Below, in pieces: positions 55,573 through 64,000 of a DNA stretch of 64,000 nt. A program made the position numbers and the translations under genes. Numbering within the stretch: the first letter of the stretch is position 1; every line of letters begins with the position of its first letter. The stretch is taken from assembly GCA_902773665.1 (NCBI GenBank), contig CACYFF010000005.1:1-64000 (forward strand), in the 5' to 3' direction. The DNA is from an uncultured Eubacteriales bacterium. GTDB taxonomy: Bacteria > Bacillota > Clostridia > Peptostreptococcales > Anaerovoracaceae. The notes beneath the pieces are model-generated. The model worked only from the letters and a program-made list of their open reading frames with translations, was not told the origin of the DNA and searched no databases.

Positions 55573-57150
55573 TTACTCTTTCTTCCTCGACCGCAGCCAC
55601 CAGACGGCGATGCCGCACCAGGTGAGGGCAAGAACGATGAGCAGCCCTTTGGACATGGCCGGCAGCGGTCCCAGATCGTCTGCACTTCCCGGTCCGCCTA
55701 TCGACGCTGCGGTCTGGTCCAGCCGGTACAGGGAGTTGATCTTCTCGAACAGCCCTTCCATGTATGCTTCATCCACGGTCTGCCCGCGCCGCCTTGATTT
55801 GCACACTTCCTCGATCATCTGACCGGCGGCATCCCGCAGGGAGGCGGAGCCGTTAAAGACCGGCGTTACGAAGGTGTCTCCGGTGTGATCCAGCAGCAGC
55901 TGCACTGCCTCGATCTTCGCGAAATAGTGTTCCTTGTTATCCTCGCCGCCCCGGCTCAGGTAGTCGACATAGGCCGGGTCGTTCTGCGCCTTCGTCGTGA
56001 CGGGCACGTACCCTTCCGTCTCGGAGTAGGCGATCTGCACGTCGTTCGTCAGCAGAAACTGAGCGAACAGCCAGCTGGCAAGCACTTCCTGGGGGTCGCG
56101 CTTGTTGAAGATGCACACAGACGGCCCCTGGGAGATCATCTGGGGATGACCCGGGTCAAACTGGGGGATGGCCCGCACCACCGTCTCGAACCGCACGATC
56201 TTGTCCGGCGCGATGTCGCACAGCGGCGCGTCGGTCCCCATCCAGGTGGAGCCCGCCGTGGAGTCGATGGCGAAGAGGCACTGGCCCGCGTTCAGGAAGT
56301 TCGCAGGGTAGCTGGAGATCTTAAAGGTCGAGAACGCCTGGCTGGCCGCATGGGGCGAGATCGTAAACAGCAGATCCTTCGTGGTATCGTTAAAGATCTG
56401 AATTTCCCCTTCCGGCGTGGAATAGGGCGCGTCCAGCTGCTTCAGCATCTGGATCATCATGTTGTCCGTGGACTTATAGATAAAGGGAATGAGGACGTTC
56501 TGGCCGTTCACCGCGAAGGTACCGTCCGGATTCTTCGCCAGCGCGGCCTCGGACACCTCCCACAGGAAATCCCAGGTGAGCTCGTCCGGCACTTCATAGC
56601 CCAGTTTTTCCACATAGGTCTTGTTGATGAAGCAGGCCTCCGTGGAGCGCATGTAGGGGATGGCGTAGTGCGATTCGCCGATGCGGCACTCCTCCAGGAA
56701 CTGGGGCACCATCTCGTCCATCGAGGGCCCATCGTACAACAGCGATGACCCGCCCAGCCCGTACTGTTCGTCCGCAAACAGGCCGTCCAGGGGCACCACC
56801 GTTCCCTGTCCCGTCAGATATGTGGCGATGTGGTCCGGATAGGAGACGCACACGTTGGGCGTGGTCCCGGTAGAAATATTCGTAATAACGTCGTTGTAGA
56901 TGCGGGCGTAATCGGTGTACAGCCGCATGTTGACATGGATGTTCGGATACAGCGCTTCGAAATCCGAGATCGCCTTCTCGTAGATATCCACCTGGGTGCG
57001 GTTCGTATCGTTCTTCGCCCAGAAGGTGATCTCGTAGTCCCGGGAGGCGTCGAATTCCTCCGGCACCGCAAACTCCGCCATGCCCTGGGAGCCGTGGCAG
57101 GCGGTCAATAGGAGGGTCACCAGCAAAAGCAGGGGCAGCAGTCTCTTCAT
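55573..57150 (-). CDS. ABC transporter solute-binding lipoprotein with C-terminal membrane anchor
   Basis: The 525-residue protein is a family 1 extracellular binding protein: lipobox LLTAC (Cys18), then EITFWAKNDTNRTQVDIYEKAI, DGLFADEQYGLGG and GPSVCIFNK. After the binding domain a helix (about 498-518, LLIVLALTWCGIAVWWL) with a basic end (RSRKKE) forms a second anchor, which is unusual. The ATG overlaps the permease stop (ATGA). Sugars or sugar phosphates are the likely cargo. Confidence 0.87.
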   Translation of the reverse strand: MKRLLPLLLLVTLLLTACHGSQGMAEFAVPEEFDASRDYEITFWAKNDTNRTQVDIYEKAISDFEALYPNIHVNMRLYTDYARIYNDVITNISTGTTPNVCVSYPDHIATYLTGQGTVVPLDGLFADEQYGLGGSSLLYDGPSMDEMVPQFLEECRIGESHYAIPYMRSTEACFINKTYVEKLGYEVPDELTWDFLWEVSEAALAKNPDGTFAVNGQNVLIPFIYKSTDNMMIQMLKQLDAPYSTPEGEIQIFNDTTKDLLFTISPHAASQAFSTFKISSYPANFLNAGQCLFAIDSTAGSTWMGTDAPLCDIAPDKIVRFETVVRAIPQFDPGHPQMISQGPSVCIFNKRDPQEVLASWLFAQFLLTNDVQIAYSETEGYVPVTTKAQNDPAYVDYLSRGGEDNKEHYFAKIEAVQLLLDHTGDTFVTPVFNGSASLRDAAGQMIEEVCKSRRRGQTVDEAYMEGLFEKINSLYRLDQTAASIGGPGSADDLGPLPAMSKGLLIVLALTWCGIAVWWLRSRKKE

Positions 57151-58016
57151 CCCTTCGTACCCCCTCTCGAAACGCCGGCCATGATCTTCTTGTGGAAGAG
57201 CAGGAACAGCACGATGAGCGGCACGGAGATGACCACGACAGCCGCCATCATGGCGGGGATGTTCTCCCGGCCGAAGCCGTTCTCGCGGATCTCCTGGATG
57301 CCGTTGGATACGAGGAAATACGCCGCATCGTCGGTGATGAGCCGCGGCCACACGTAGGAATTCCAGCACTCGATGACCTTCAGGATCGTGATGGTGACGA
57401 TCGTCGGCTGGCAGATGGGGAGCATCACCCGGGTGAGGTAGCGGAAGTCGCTGCACCCGTCCACCTTCGCCGCATAGTACAGCTCGTCGGGGATGCCTTC
57501 GAAATTCTCCTTCAGCAGGTAGATATAGAACACGGAGGTGACCGACGGCAGGATGAGGCCCCAGAACGTGTTGCGCATGCCCCAGTTCGTGATCGTAACG
57601 AAATTCGTGATGACTACGAGCTCTGTGGGGATCATCATCAGGGACAGGAACAGCGTAAAGGCCAGGTTTTTGCCTTTAAATTGCAGCCGCGCGAAGGCGA
57701 AAGCCGCCAGGGTGATGACCACGAGCATGATCGCGGTCGTCGCGACGGTAAACACGATGGTGTTGCCGAAGTAGCGGGCCAGGGGCACCGCGGTAAAAGC
57801 GTCGGCGTAATTCTGCAGCGTCGGGGAGGACGTCCAGAACTTCGGCACGTACTCGGAGTTGTAGGCGCCGTAGCTCTTGAGGGATGTGAGGATCATCCAG
57901 TAGAACGGGAACAGCACCACCAGCCCCCAGAAGACCAGGAAGAGGTAGGTGATGATCCGGAGGACCGTCCGGCGGGTGCGGGCCTTTTTTTCGATCGCTT
58001 GATAATCGTGATTCAT
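57147..58016 (-). CDS. ABC sugar permease, MalG/UgpE type
   Basis: The 289-residue protein has six membrane helices and the EAA loop (YYAAKVDGCSDFRYLTRVMLPICQP) that contacts the ATPase. AGGAGGCGGCC precedes the ATG. It follows the other permease by 9 bp. Confidence 0.93.
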   Translation of the reverse strand: MNHDYQAIEKKARTRRTVLRIITYLFLVFWGLVVLFPFYWMILTSLKSYGAYNSEYVPKFWTSSPTLQNYADAFTAVPLARYFGNTIVFTVATTAIMLVVITLAAFAFARLQFKGKNLAFTLFLSLMMIPTELVVITNFVTITNWGMRNTFWGLILPSVTSVFYIYLLKENFEGIPDELYYAAKVDGCSDFRYLTRVMLPICQPTIVTITILKVIECWNSYVWPRLITDDAAYFLVSNGIQEIRENGFGRENIPAMMAAVVVISVPLIVLFLLFHKKIMAGVSRGGTKG

Positions 58017-58025
58017 GGCCGCCTC

Positions 58026-58916
58026 CTAATAATGCACCCTGCGCCCCGAGATCATCAGGTTGATGCAGGTGATGGTGAGAACGATGGCGAACAGGATGAG
58101 GGCCGCTGCCGAGGCGAAGCTCGGATAGCCGCCGCTGTTGCCGTAGAGCATGTCGTAGATATAGCCCACGATGGTGTTCATGCCGGCGGCGTTGAGATCG
58201 GTGCCGAAGATGGCCACCGCGTCGGAATAGGCCTTGAACGCCCCGATAAAGCCGGTGATGACCAGATAGAAGATCATGGGGGAGATCATCGGCAGGGTGA
58301 TCCGGGTAAAGGTGCGCAGCTTGCTGGTGCCGTCGATCTTCGCTGCGTTGTAGTAATCCTGGTTGACTGACGCCAGTGCGGACGTAAGGATGAGGATCTT
58401 GAAGGGCATCACGACCCAGATCGTGTAGAAACACAGCACGAACATCTTCGCCCAGTAGGGGCCGTCGATAAAGTCCACGGCGGACCCGCCGAACCAGGTG
58501 ATGACCAGGTTCACGAGCCCGTCGGTGTAGGCGGTCTTCTTGAAGAGGATCATGAAAACGAGGCCAACAGCCAGCGTGTTGGTGACATAAGGCAGGAAAT
58601 AGATGGTCTGGAAGAGTTCCTTGAGTTTTTTTACGGAATTCAACGCGAGGGAGATGAGCAGGGCGATGCCGGTGGACAGAGGCACGGTGACCGCCACCAG
58701 GATGAGGGTGTTCTTGAGCGCCTGCAGAAAATAGGGATCGCGCAGCACGTAGGCGTAGTTATAGCCGCCTGTGCCGGAATAGGTCTGAGACGCGAAGTTA
58801 TAGCCCTCCTCGAAGGAATAGACGAGGACGTCCACCAGGGGATAGACCATGAAGATCCCGAGGAAGATGATGGCGGGCAGCAGATAGAGCCAGGCTTTGT
58901 TGTTTTGCTTGTCCAT
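58026..58916 (-). CDS. ABC sugar permease, MalF/UgpA type
   Basis: The 296-residue partner permease has six helices and an EAA loop (YYNAAKIDGTSKLRTFTRITLPMISP). No clear Shine-Dalgarno precedes the ATG, which lies just after a long intergenic hairpin (58929-59017), so expression may depend on that structure. Confidence 0.92.
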   Translation of the reverse strand: MDKQNNKAWLYLLPAIIFLGIFMVYPLVDVLVYSFEEGYNFASQTYSGTGGYNYAYVLRDPYFLQALKNTLILVAVTVPLSTGIALLISLALNSVKKLKELFQTIYFLPYVTNTLAVGLVFMILFKKTAYTDGLVNLVITWFGGSAVDFIDGPYWAKMFVLCFYTIWVVMPFKILILTSALASVNQDYYNAAKIDGTSKLRTFTRITLPMISPMIFYLVITGFIGAFKAYSDAVAIFGTDLNAAGMNTIVGYIYDMLYGNSGGYPSFASAAALILFAIVLTITCINLMISGRRVHY

Positions 58917-58928
58917 AGTTTGTCTGGT

Positions 58929-59017
58929 GCGGCGGTCTCTGTAAAAACGCTCGTCAACACTCCTCGCTACGCTCGTGCGTTTGCGATTTCCTCGCTGTTT
59001 TTACAGGGCCCCGCCGC
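58929..59017. repeat. Long intergenic hairpin between the ABC ATPase and permease genes
   Basis: GCGGCGG pairs with CCGCCGC, and CTGTAAAAAC with GTTTTTACAG, giving 17 pairs with a 3-4-base internal loop and a ~48-base CGCTC-rich apex. It resembles the element at 49078-49207 in plan but not in arm sequence. Confidence 0.7.
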
Positions 59018-59029
59018 CTAATAGTAAAA

Positions 59030-60145
59030 CTAATAAATACGTTTCTCTGTCTCTTTATCGAATAAATACACTTTGTTGGGTCTTAACCGGAAGTTAACGG
59101 TGGGCTTGGACTCGTCCACCTTGTATTCCGCACCGATGATGGCGCGGATGGACTGGCCGGGGCAAGCAGAATGGGTGCACACCACGGAGGTGTCGCGGCC
59201 CATCACCTCAACGGCTGTTAAGCCGCAGCTCATCATGCCGGCATCGTCGGGAATAAAGCCCTCGGGACGGATGCCTGCCCAGACCGGGCGGTCCGCCTTC
59301 TGTAGTTCTTCGGAGAAGATGTCCGAGCCGGCAAGATCCAGCACGTCGTCTTCGCCGATAAACAGCTTGCCGTCTTTTATGCGTCCTTCAAACACGTTGA
59401 TCGCAGGCGTCCCGAGGAACTTCGCTACGAACAGATTCGTCGGGTCATCGTAGACGTCCTGCGGCTTTCCGATCTGCTGCACGACGCCGGCGCTCATCAC
59501 CACGATCATGTCGGTGATGGACATGGCCTCCTCCTGGTCGTGGGTCACGAAGATCGTCGTAATGCCCGTCTCCCGCTGGATGCGGCGGATCTCCTCCCGG
59601 GTCTGCAGGCGCAGGCGGGCGTCGAGATTCGACAGCGGCTCGTCCAACAGCAACACCTGGGGCATCTTTACGAGCGCCCGGGCGATGGCCACCCGCTGCT
59701 GCTGACCCCCGGAAAGCTGGGCGGGCTTGCGGTCCATGTAATCCTCGATCTGCACGAGCTTTGCAGCGTGCAGCGCTTTCTCCTCCATGACTTCCTTGGA
59801 CAGCTTCGCCTCCCCTTTCAGATTCTGCAAAGGGAACAGGATGTTCTGCCGCACCGTCATGTGCGGGTAGAGGGCGTAATTCTGGAACACGAGGCCGATG
59901 CCGCGGTTCTCCGGCGGCAGGTCCGTCACGTCGTCATCCCCGAAGTAGATGCGTCCCGAGGTCGGCGTTTCCAGCCCGGAGATCAGGTTGAGCGTGGTGC
60001 TCTTGCCGCAGCCGGAAGGCCCGAGAAGGCCAATCAGCTTACCATCGGGGATCTCGAACGTAAAGTCGTCCACCGCGACGACATCGGGCCCTTTTTTATT
60101 GCGGTTGGGGAATATCTTTGTCAGATGGTCCAGTACTACTTTCAT
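59030..60145 (-). CDS. ABC sugar importer ATPase, MsmX/UgpC type
   Basis: The 371-residue ATPase has Walker A GPSGCGKST, signature LSGGQQQRVAIARAL, Walker B LLLDEPLSNLD, His switch FVTHDQEEAM and the C-terminal TOBE regulatory region (about 240-371). It powers the neighbouring permease pair. It is separated from the permease by the hairpin element, and the upstream gene overlaps nothing (8-bp gap). Confidence 0.94.
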   Translation of the reverse strand: MKVVLDHLTKIFPNRNKKGPDVVAVDDFTFEIPDGKLIGLLGPSGCGKSTTLNLISGLETPTSGRIYFGDDDVTDLPPENRGIGLVFQNYALYPHMTVRQNILFPLQNLKGEAKLSKEVMEEKALHAAKLVQIEDYMDRKPAQLSGGQQQRVAIARALVKMPQVLLLDEPLSNLDARLRLQTREEIRRIQRETGITTIFVTHDQEEAMSITDMIVVMSAGVVQQIGKPQDVYDDPTNLFVAKFLGTPAINVFEGRIKDGKLFIGEDDVLDLAGSDIFSEELQKADRPVWAGIRPEGFIPDDAGMMSCGLTAVEVMGRDTSVVCTHSACPGQSIRAIIGAEYKVDESKPTVNFRLRPNKVYLFDKETEKRIY

Positions 60146-60153
60146 GTCATCAC

Positions 60154-61332
60154 CTAATGCGTGCCCGCCAGCGACAGCATATCCGCCAGATACCAGTTGC
60201 CGTCGATCCTCACGAAATACATGCGGTTATCGAACACGTCCACACGCTGCTGACCCGCTACGCGCATCTCCTTTTCGAAGTAGACATCGCAGGACAGAAG
60301 GTCTTCGCTGTATTGGATATAATTGCTTATGCTTTCCTTATTCCAGGCGGTGATCACGTGGTTGCTCACGAACGTGATATCCACGGAATCCGCCCAGCGT
60401 TCGGCCAGATCATACAGGTTGGAGCCCTCGAGCAGTTTGCATTCGCGCACGACGGTATAGAAGCCGTGATACGACCCCGCCACGTCGTCCGTCATGAACT
60501 GCGACCACAGCTCGCCGATGTACAGGGGATCCGCGATCTCGGCCATCCTGTTCATGGCTTCCTGGGTCTCGGCGAAGTTGGAGGGCACGGAATAGACACC
60601 GGGAGCGGTCATGACCGCTGCGACCTCCTGGCCCGCATTGTTGAGGGCGGAGATCTTCGGTTCAAACGCCAGCCCCTTCAGGTCGTACAGAAGTCCCGCG
60701 GGGACTTCCGCGTACGGCGCCACATACTCAAATTCCGGCAGCGCTGCTTCGGCGAAGTTCACGTCTGCCGATACGGGCGTGCCGTCCAGCAGCAGCGTAA
60801 ACCCCTCCGGGATCTCGACGGAATAGTTCAGCAGACCGTTTTCGCCAAAGGGCAGCTGCGTTGCTGCATCCCGGTCCGGATCCAGGAGCACCGCAGACGA
60901 GATGTCCCAGTCGGAGATCGTCATGATCATCAGTTTCGTGATCTTATTCGCCTCGTGCAGGCCCACCCGCAGGAAAGGCTTGCCGCCCGCCGTTACGTTG
61001 ACCACCGGATCGGTGCTGCCGATGTGCGCAGGATCTTCGGTCAGTTCGATCTGTGCGGCGTCGTTCCCCTTCAGGGACTGCAGCACGCCGTAGAAGCGGT
61101 CTTTGGTCGCGTTCATCGCCCCCGCAGGGCCGTTGAACGCGTTCTTCTCCAGGAATTCGCCCAGGCTGCCGTCCTTTTCGGACGCATTCTGCAGCAATTC
61201 GCCCACATATTTCACCGGATCCTGGTTCTCATAGCGCACCATGATGCCCTTCACGTAGAAGTGCAGCGCCGCCAGCAGCGCCAGGATGGCGACGACGTAA
61301 ACGAGATAAATTCTCCAGAACTTGCTCTTCAT
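60154..61332 (-). CDS. Membrane-anchored extracytoplasmic protein of unknown function
   Basis: The 392-residue protein has one N-terminal helix (about 7-28) and a large outside part with two similar beta-rich domains and a C-terminal segment (GNWYLADMLSLAG) like NTF2-type domains. I do not recognise the family. It starts 1 nt after the glycosidase stop and is upstream of the ABC genes, so it likely serves the same surface process. Confidence 0.5.
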   Translation of the reverse strand: MKSKFWRIYLVYVVAILALLAALHFYVKGIMVRYENQDPVKYVGELLQNASEKDGSLGEFLEKNAFNGPAGAMNATKDRFYGVLQSLKGNDAAQIELTEDPAHIGSTDPVVNVTAGGKPFLRVGLHEANKITKLMIMTISDWDISSAVLLDPDRDAATQLPFGENGLLNYSVEIPEGFTLLLDGTPVSADVNFAEAALPEFEYVAPYAEVPAGLLYDLKGLAFEPKISALNNAGQEVAAVMTAPGVYSVPSNFAETQEAMNRMAEIADPLYIGELWSQFMTDDVAGSYHGFYTVVRECKLLEGSNLYDLAERWADSVDITFVSNHVITAWNKESISNYIQYSEDLLSCDVYFEKEMRVAGQQRVDVFDNRMYFVRIDGNWYLADMLSLAGTH

Positions 61333-61333
61333 C

Positions 61334-62698
61334 TTAGTTCCCTCCTTCCCCGGCTGCGCTCTTCACAAGGAAGGACGTAGGCAGCCGCCACGAGGAGTTC
61401 GCGTAATACAGCGTTACGCTGGTCATCAGGTATTCGCCGTCATAATACAGCGATGAGGAGCTGCCGCCGTCCAGGTTGGCGGCGTTCACCGCGCCGTACT
61501 GCTGCATCACGTTGATCAGATCCTGGGCCGTCGCGCCGAGGTGGCCCGATGCGCCGCGTCCGTCGGTGACCAGAAGAAGGATCGCGCCGTCTGCCCGCTG
61601 GCCGATGACGGTCCGGGGGTTGGCGCCGGAGCCCGCACCGTTGAGCTGGCGGGCTTCGCCGTTGATGATGAGAGGCACGAAATGGTTATTGGAATCGGAA
61701 GCCTCATCCTGGAACGCCACCGCGTCCCGGATGCCCTGCTCCTCGACAAAACTCTTGAATTGGTTGGGCGTCCAGCCGGAGATCGACTCGATGCGCAGGA
61801 TGTTCTTGTTGTCCAGGCCGATCATGTACAGACCCGTCCAGCCGCTGGGATCGTTCAGCAGGATCTCGCCGTTCGAAACGCAGACGCCGTAGGGCCGACC
61901 GCCCTTGTTCATGTCCGCGGCGTACAGACCGCCGTTGACCCCGCCGACCGCCTGATGCATGTCGCAGAGCTGCCCCAGTTCCTTGCCGTATTCGCCCCAG
62001 GGATAGGTAGTTCCCACGAAGACCTGGGAGGGGTCTGCCACGATCATCAGAGTGCCGAAGAAGCTGCGACCGTTCACCTGCACGATCTCCACGCCGTGCT
62101 CGTCGAAGTTGCCTTCGACCGGCGTATCTGTGGCGATCATTCCCTCGTCGATATCCGTCTCCATCTCGCCCATGGACGTGCGGCTGACGATCTCGTTGAT
62201 CTCGTCCTCCGACAGGAACATCGTAGCGAGGAACTTCAGGTTGCCGGACTCCAGCACCGTCGTAACGAAGGTGTCGCGGGCGGATTCGGAGGGGCCATGA
62301 ATGATGGATGCCACGATGACCACGAGAGCCAGCACGACAGCCAGCACCGTCGTGAGCACAACAGTAAGAACACGGCCCACGATCCGGCCGGCACCCAGCT
62401 TTCCGCCGGGTTCCGCCGTGCGTTCCTTCTTGGGTTTCGGCGCTTTTTCCCGCACCCGGCTCTTTCTGCGCTGCTCTTCCTCCAGCTTGCGCTTCGCGGT
62501 GCGGCCGATGAGGACCTGTTCTTTCGAGCGTTGCAAAGCCTGCATATCCTCCTCGGATATGCTGCTGGGCAGCGTCTTTGCGGCGGGTTCCTCCCCCTCC
62601 TGCACCTTTTCCTGATAATCCCGGAACTGACTGCCGTAAATGGCGGTAAAGCTCAGATCCTTGGGCTCGTTTTCCTGAATCAATTTATTATCGTCCAA
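61334..62698 (-). CDS. Membrane-anchored phosphodiester glycosidase (NAGPA domain)
   Basis: The 454-residue protein has a basic cytoplasmic start (about 1-105, with KRKLEEEQRRKSRVREKAPK), one membrane helix (about 108-135) and an outside NAGPA domain (about 210-450) with GGVNGGLYAADMNKGGRP, NPRTVIGQRADGAILLLVTDGR and NLDGGSSSSLYYDG. Family members cleave sugar-phosphodiester bonds. Together with the sugar ABC importer this suggests trimming and import of phosphodiester-linked surface sugars, which is inference. Confidence 0.84.
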   Translation of the reverse strand: MDDNKLIQENEPKDLSFTAIYGSQFRDYQEKVQEGEEPAAKTLPSSISEEDMQALQRSKEQVLIGRTAKRKLEEEQRRKSRVREKAPKPKKERTAEPGGKLGAGRIVGRVLTVVLTTVLAVVLALVVIVASIIHGPSESARDTFVTTVLESGNLKFLATMFLSEDEINEIVSRTSMGEMETDIDEGMIATDTPVEGNFDEHGVEIVQVNGRSFFGTLMIVADPSQVFVGTTYPWGEYGKELGQLCDMHQAVGGVNGGLYAADMNKGGRPYGVCVSNGEILLNDPSGWTGLYMIGLDNKNILRIESISGWTPNQFKSFVEEQGIRDAVAFQDEASDSNNHFVPLIINGEARQLNGAGSGANPRTVIGQRADGAILLLVTDGRGASGHLGATAQDLINVMQQYGAVNAANLDGGSSSSLYYDGEYLMTSVTLYYANSSWRLPTSFLVKSAAGEGGN

Positions 62699-62737
62699 TG
62701 CTTTCGACCTTTCTGAATGACATAGATCAACAGAATA

Positions 62738-62773
62738 ATTATACTATATTTCAGCATAAATAAGTTGTATAAT
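62738..62773. promoter_or_regulatory. Divergent -10 boxes of the glycosidase and DUF975 genes
   Basis: Minus strand TATAAT at 62743-62738; plus strand TATAAT at 62768-62773. Both -35 regions are weak. The two promoters are close enough to interfere. Confidence 0.55.
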
Positions 62774-62816
62774 ATCAAATTGAATATCGTGTGTATTGGA
62801 AAGGGAGATTATAACT

Positions 62817-63644
62817 ATGTGGACAAGAAAAGAATTAAAAACGAAAGGCAAAGCGGCCTTTAAAGCGAATTTCTGGCGCTGTGTGTTGGTGGCGTTCATC
62901 ATAGGGCTCATCGGCGGCGCAGCGGGCGGTGCAGCCGGCGGTGCTACCAGTCATGTTACGGTCAACGGTAACCCGCCGATCGTGCAGGACGACACCACGG
63001 TGACCCAGGAATTCCTGGACGGCGCCGTCACCATGAATGTGAACGGCGATCCGGCAGATGTGGATCAGTTTATGACCGAATTCAATAATCTGATCAACGA
63101 TATCCGCTCGGAAGAAGGCGGCGAGGAAGTCCTGAAGACGATCGCCATCATGCTTGCCGGCATTTTCGCTGTCGTATTTGCCGTCAGCTTCGTGCTCAGC
63201 ATTCTGGTCATCAATCCGCTCCGGGTCGGCTGCAACCGCTTCTTTGCGGAGAACAGCGCGGCGCCTGCGGAACTGGGCGAGCTGGGCTACGGATTTAAGA
63301 GCGGCTACGGCCGCGTGGTCGGCACGATGCTGCGCACGGATATCTATCTGATCCTGTGGAGCATGCTCTTCATCATTCCCGGCATCATCAAGGCATACTC
63401 CTACCGCATGGTGCCCTACATCCTGGCGGAAGAACCGGAACTGTCCGGCAAGGAAGCCATCACCCGCTCCCGCGAGATGATGAACGGACACAAATGGAGG
63501 ACCTTCGTGCTGGATCTCAGCTGGTTCCTGTGGATCTTCTTCGGCGTGCTCACCCTGGGCATCGGCCTTATCTTCTACGTAAACCCCTACATGGAAGCGA
63601 CCAACGCCGAACTCTACCACGCGCTGAAGAGAGGCGAAGCGTAA
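62817..63644 (+). CDS. DUF975 integral membrane protein
   Basis: The 275-residue protein has about four membrane helices (about 20-40, 100-130, 180-205, 230-255) and the DUF975 start (MWTRKELKTKGKAAFKANFWRC). A soluble loop of about 60 residues follows the first helix and begins with a Gly/Ala-rich GGAAGGAAGGATS stretch. Function is unknown. GGGAG lies about 9 nt before ATG 62817. Confidence 0.78.
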   Translation: MWTRKELKTKGKAAFKANFWRCVLVAFIIGLIGGAAGGAAGGATSHVTVNGNPPIVQDDTTVTQEFLDGAVTMNVNGDPADVDQFMTEFNNLINDIRSEEGGEEVLKTIAIMLAGIFAVVFAVSFVLSILVINPLRVGCNRFFAENSAAPAELGELGYGFKSGYGRVVGTMLRTDIYLILWSMLFIIPGIIKAYSYRMVPYILAEEPELSGKEAITRSREMMNGHKWRTFVLDLSWFLWIFFGVLTLGIGLIFYVNPYMEATNAELYHALKRGEA

Positions 63645-63658
63645 AGCAAAAGCAATGG

Positions 63659-63690
63659 AAAAGAGACGTCCCGCGGGGCGTCTCTTTTTT
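63659..63690. terminator. Terminator between DUF975 gene and the right-edge gene
   Basis: Stem AAAAGAGACG / CGTCTCTTTT with a GC-rich loop and T run, usable on both strands by the convergent genes. Confidence 0.92.
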
Positions 63691-63710
63691 CGTGCTTATA
63701 GATATTTCGG

Positions 63711-64000
63711 TTAGGGCAATTTGATGCCGTACTGGTCCAGGATATACGTGTCGATCTCCATGCGGACCGTCAACAGGTCGTTGATGATATGGCAGATGGC
63801 CAGGTCGCCCTTTAAAGACAGCAGCTTGCCGCCGTCGTATTCGCCCAGATCGGTGTAGCGCAGCAGGAAGTCCAGCATGGCGTTGCAGGCCTTCTTGGCG
63901 GAGGCCATCAGATCCGGATCGCTCTGGATGGTGGAGAACCGCTTGCCGCCCTTATGCAGCAGGCAGGGCGTGGGCAGCTGCCAGCCCTTGACGACGCTCA
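63711..64000 (-). CDS. Hypothetical protein, N-terminal part beyond window
   Basis: A minus-strand frame is open from the right edge to the stop at 63711 (about 95 codons). It contains PTPCLLHKGGKRFSTIQ, then a helical tail with MLDFLLRYTDLGEYDGGKLL. The Met at 63908 is internal, because coding sequence continues upstream to the edge. The family is not recognised. Confidence 0.45.
   Translation of the reverse strand, partial: SVVKGWQLPTPCLLHKGGKRFSTIQSDPDLMASAKKACNAMLDFLLRYTDLGEYDGGKLLSLKGDLAICHIINDLLTVRMEIDTYILDQYGIKLP

Overview
The window reads as chromosomal DNA of a fairly GC-rich, Gram-positive anaerobe of the Clostridia. Supporting signs are the glucosamine/c-di-AMP gene order (glmM-cdaR-cdaA), YhaM, long-form Hpf, YlmH, an SLH-domain surface protein, the EutVW antitermination pair, several lipoproteins with short clostridial lipoboxes, and strong AGGAGG ribosome binding sites. 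I cannot name the genus from memory of the 16S. No transposase, integrase, phage gene or CRISPR array was seen, so this looks like core chromosome plus one large metabolic island.

Layout, left to right. (1) 1-4757: the end of an rRNA operon on the minus strand (16S, tRNA-Ala, 23S cut by the left edge) with its promoter region. The 16S gene carries an exact 66-bp tandem duplication in its conserved core. (2) 4778-10040: amino-sugar and c-di-AMP block on the minus strand (nagB, a left-handed beta-helix transferase, glmM, cdaR, cdaA). A strongly structured leader RNA of about 180 nt precedes cdaA. (3) 10043-21713: housekeeping genes: comF, recD2, yhaM, a DUF4349 lipoprotein, an alanine/Na+ symporter, nadE, two CNNM/CBS membrane proteins, a DUF5688 protein and hpf. 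(4) 21801-25142, plus strand: a TetM/EF-G-like GTPase fused to a C-terminal NYN nuclease domain of the YacP/Rae1 type, directly followed by ylmH. This pair looks like a ribosome-surveillance module. (5) 25206-32747: eutH coupled to an SLH/transglutaminase protein, UPF0210 and ACT proteins, mscL, two COG0523 metallochaperone-type GTPases (one with a very His-rich segment, one fused to a DUF1980-like domain) and a CvpA-like protein.

(6) 32804-45691: an ethanolamine-utilisation microcompartment operon read leftwards: metallophosphoesterase, eutV, eutW, a terminator-like leader, eutA, eutB, eutC, eutL, eutE, two BMC-H shell genes, pduL, eutN, pduS, pduT, eutS, eutP. It mixes Eut enzymes with Pdu-type PduL, PduS and PduT. 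In the expected pathway EutBC splits ethanolamine to acetaldehyde and ammonia, EutE makes acetyl-CoA, PduL makes acetyl phosphate, EutA reactivates the lyase, and PduS/PduT could move electrons across the shell. No cobalamin adenosyltransferase and no alcohol dehydrogenase are in the window. (7) 45773-49847: a Na+-pumping oxaloacetate-type decarboxylase (oadA, oadG, biotin carrier, oadB) with its own biotin ligase gene.

(8) 50009-52139: a TetR regulator divergent from a radical SAM/SPASM enzyme, with a clear palindromic operator between them. (9) 52194-55494: an rRNA methyltransferase, an M29 aminopeptidase and a lipoprotein. (10) 55573-62698: a sugar-type ABC importer (binding protein with an extra C-terminal membrane anchor, two permeases, ATPase) with an unknown anchored protein and a phosphodiester glycosidase. 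(11) 62817-64000: a DUF975 membrane protein and a gene cut by the right edge.

Non-coding points include at least four copies of a short hairpin repeat with a conserved GGGGACGGTTCT core (one inside the eutA reading frame), two long intergenic hairpins, a 23-bp perfect palindrome, and two genes (birA and the TetM-like GTPase) whose -10 boxes sit so close to the ATG that leaderless mRNAs are likely.
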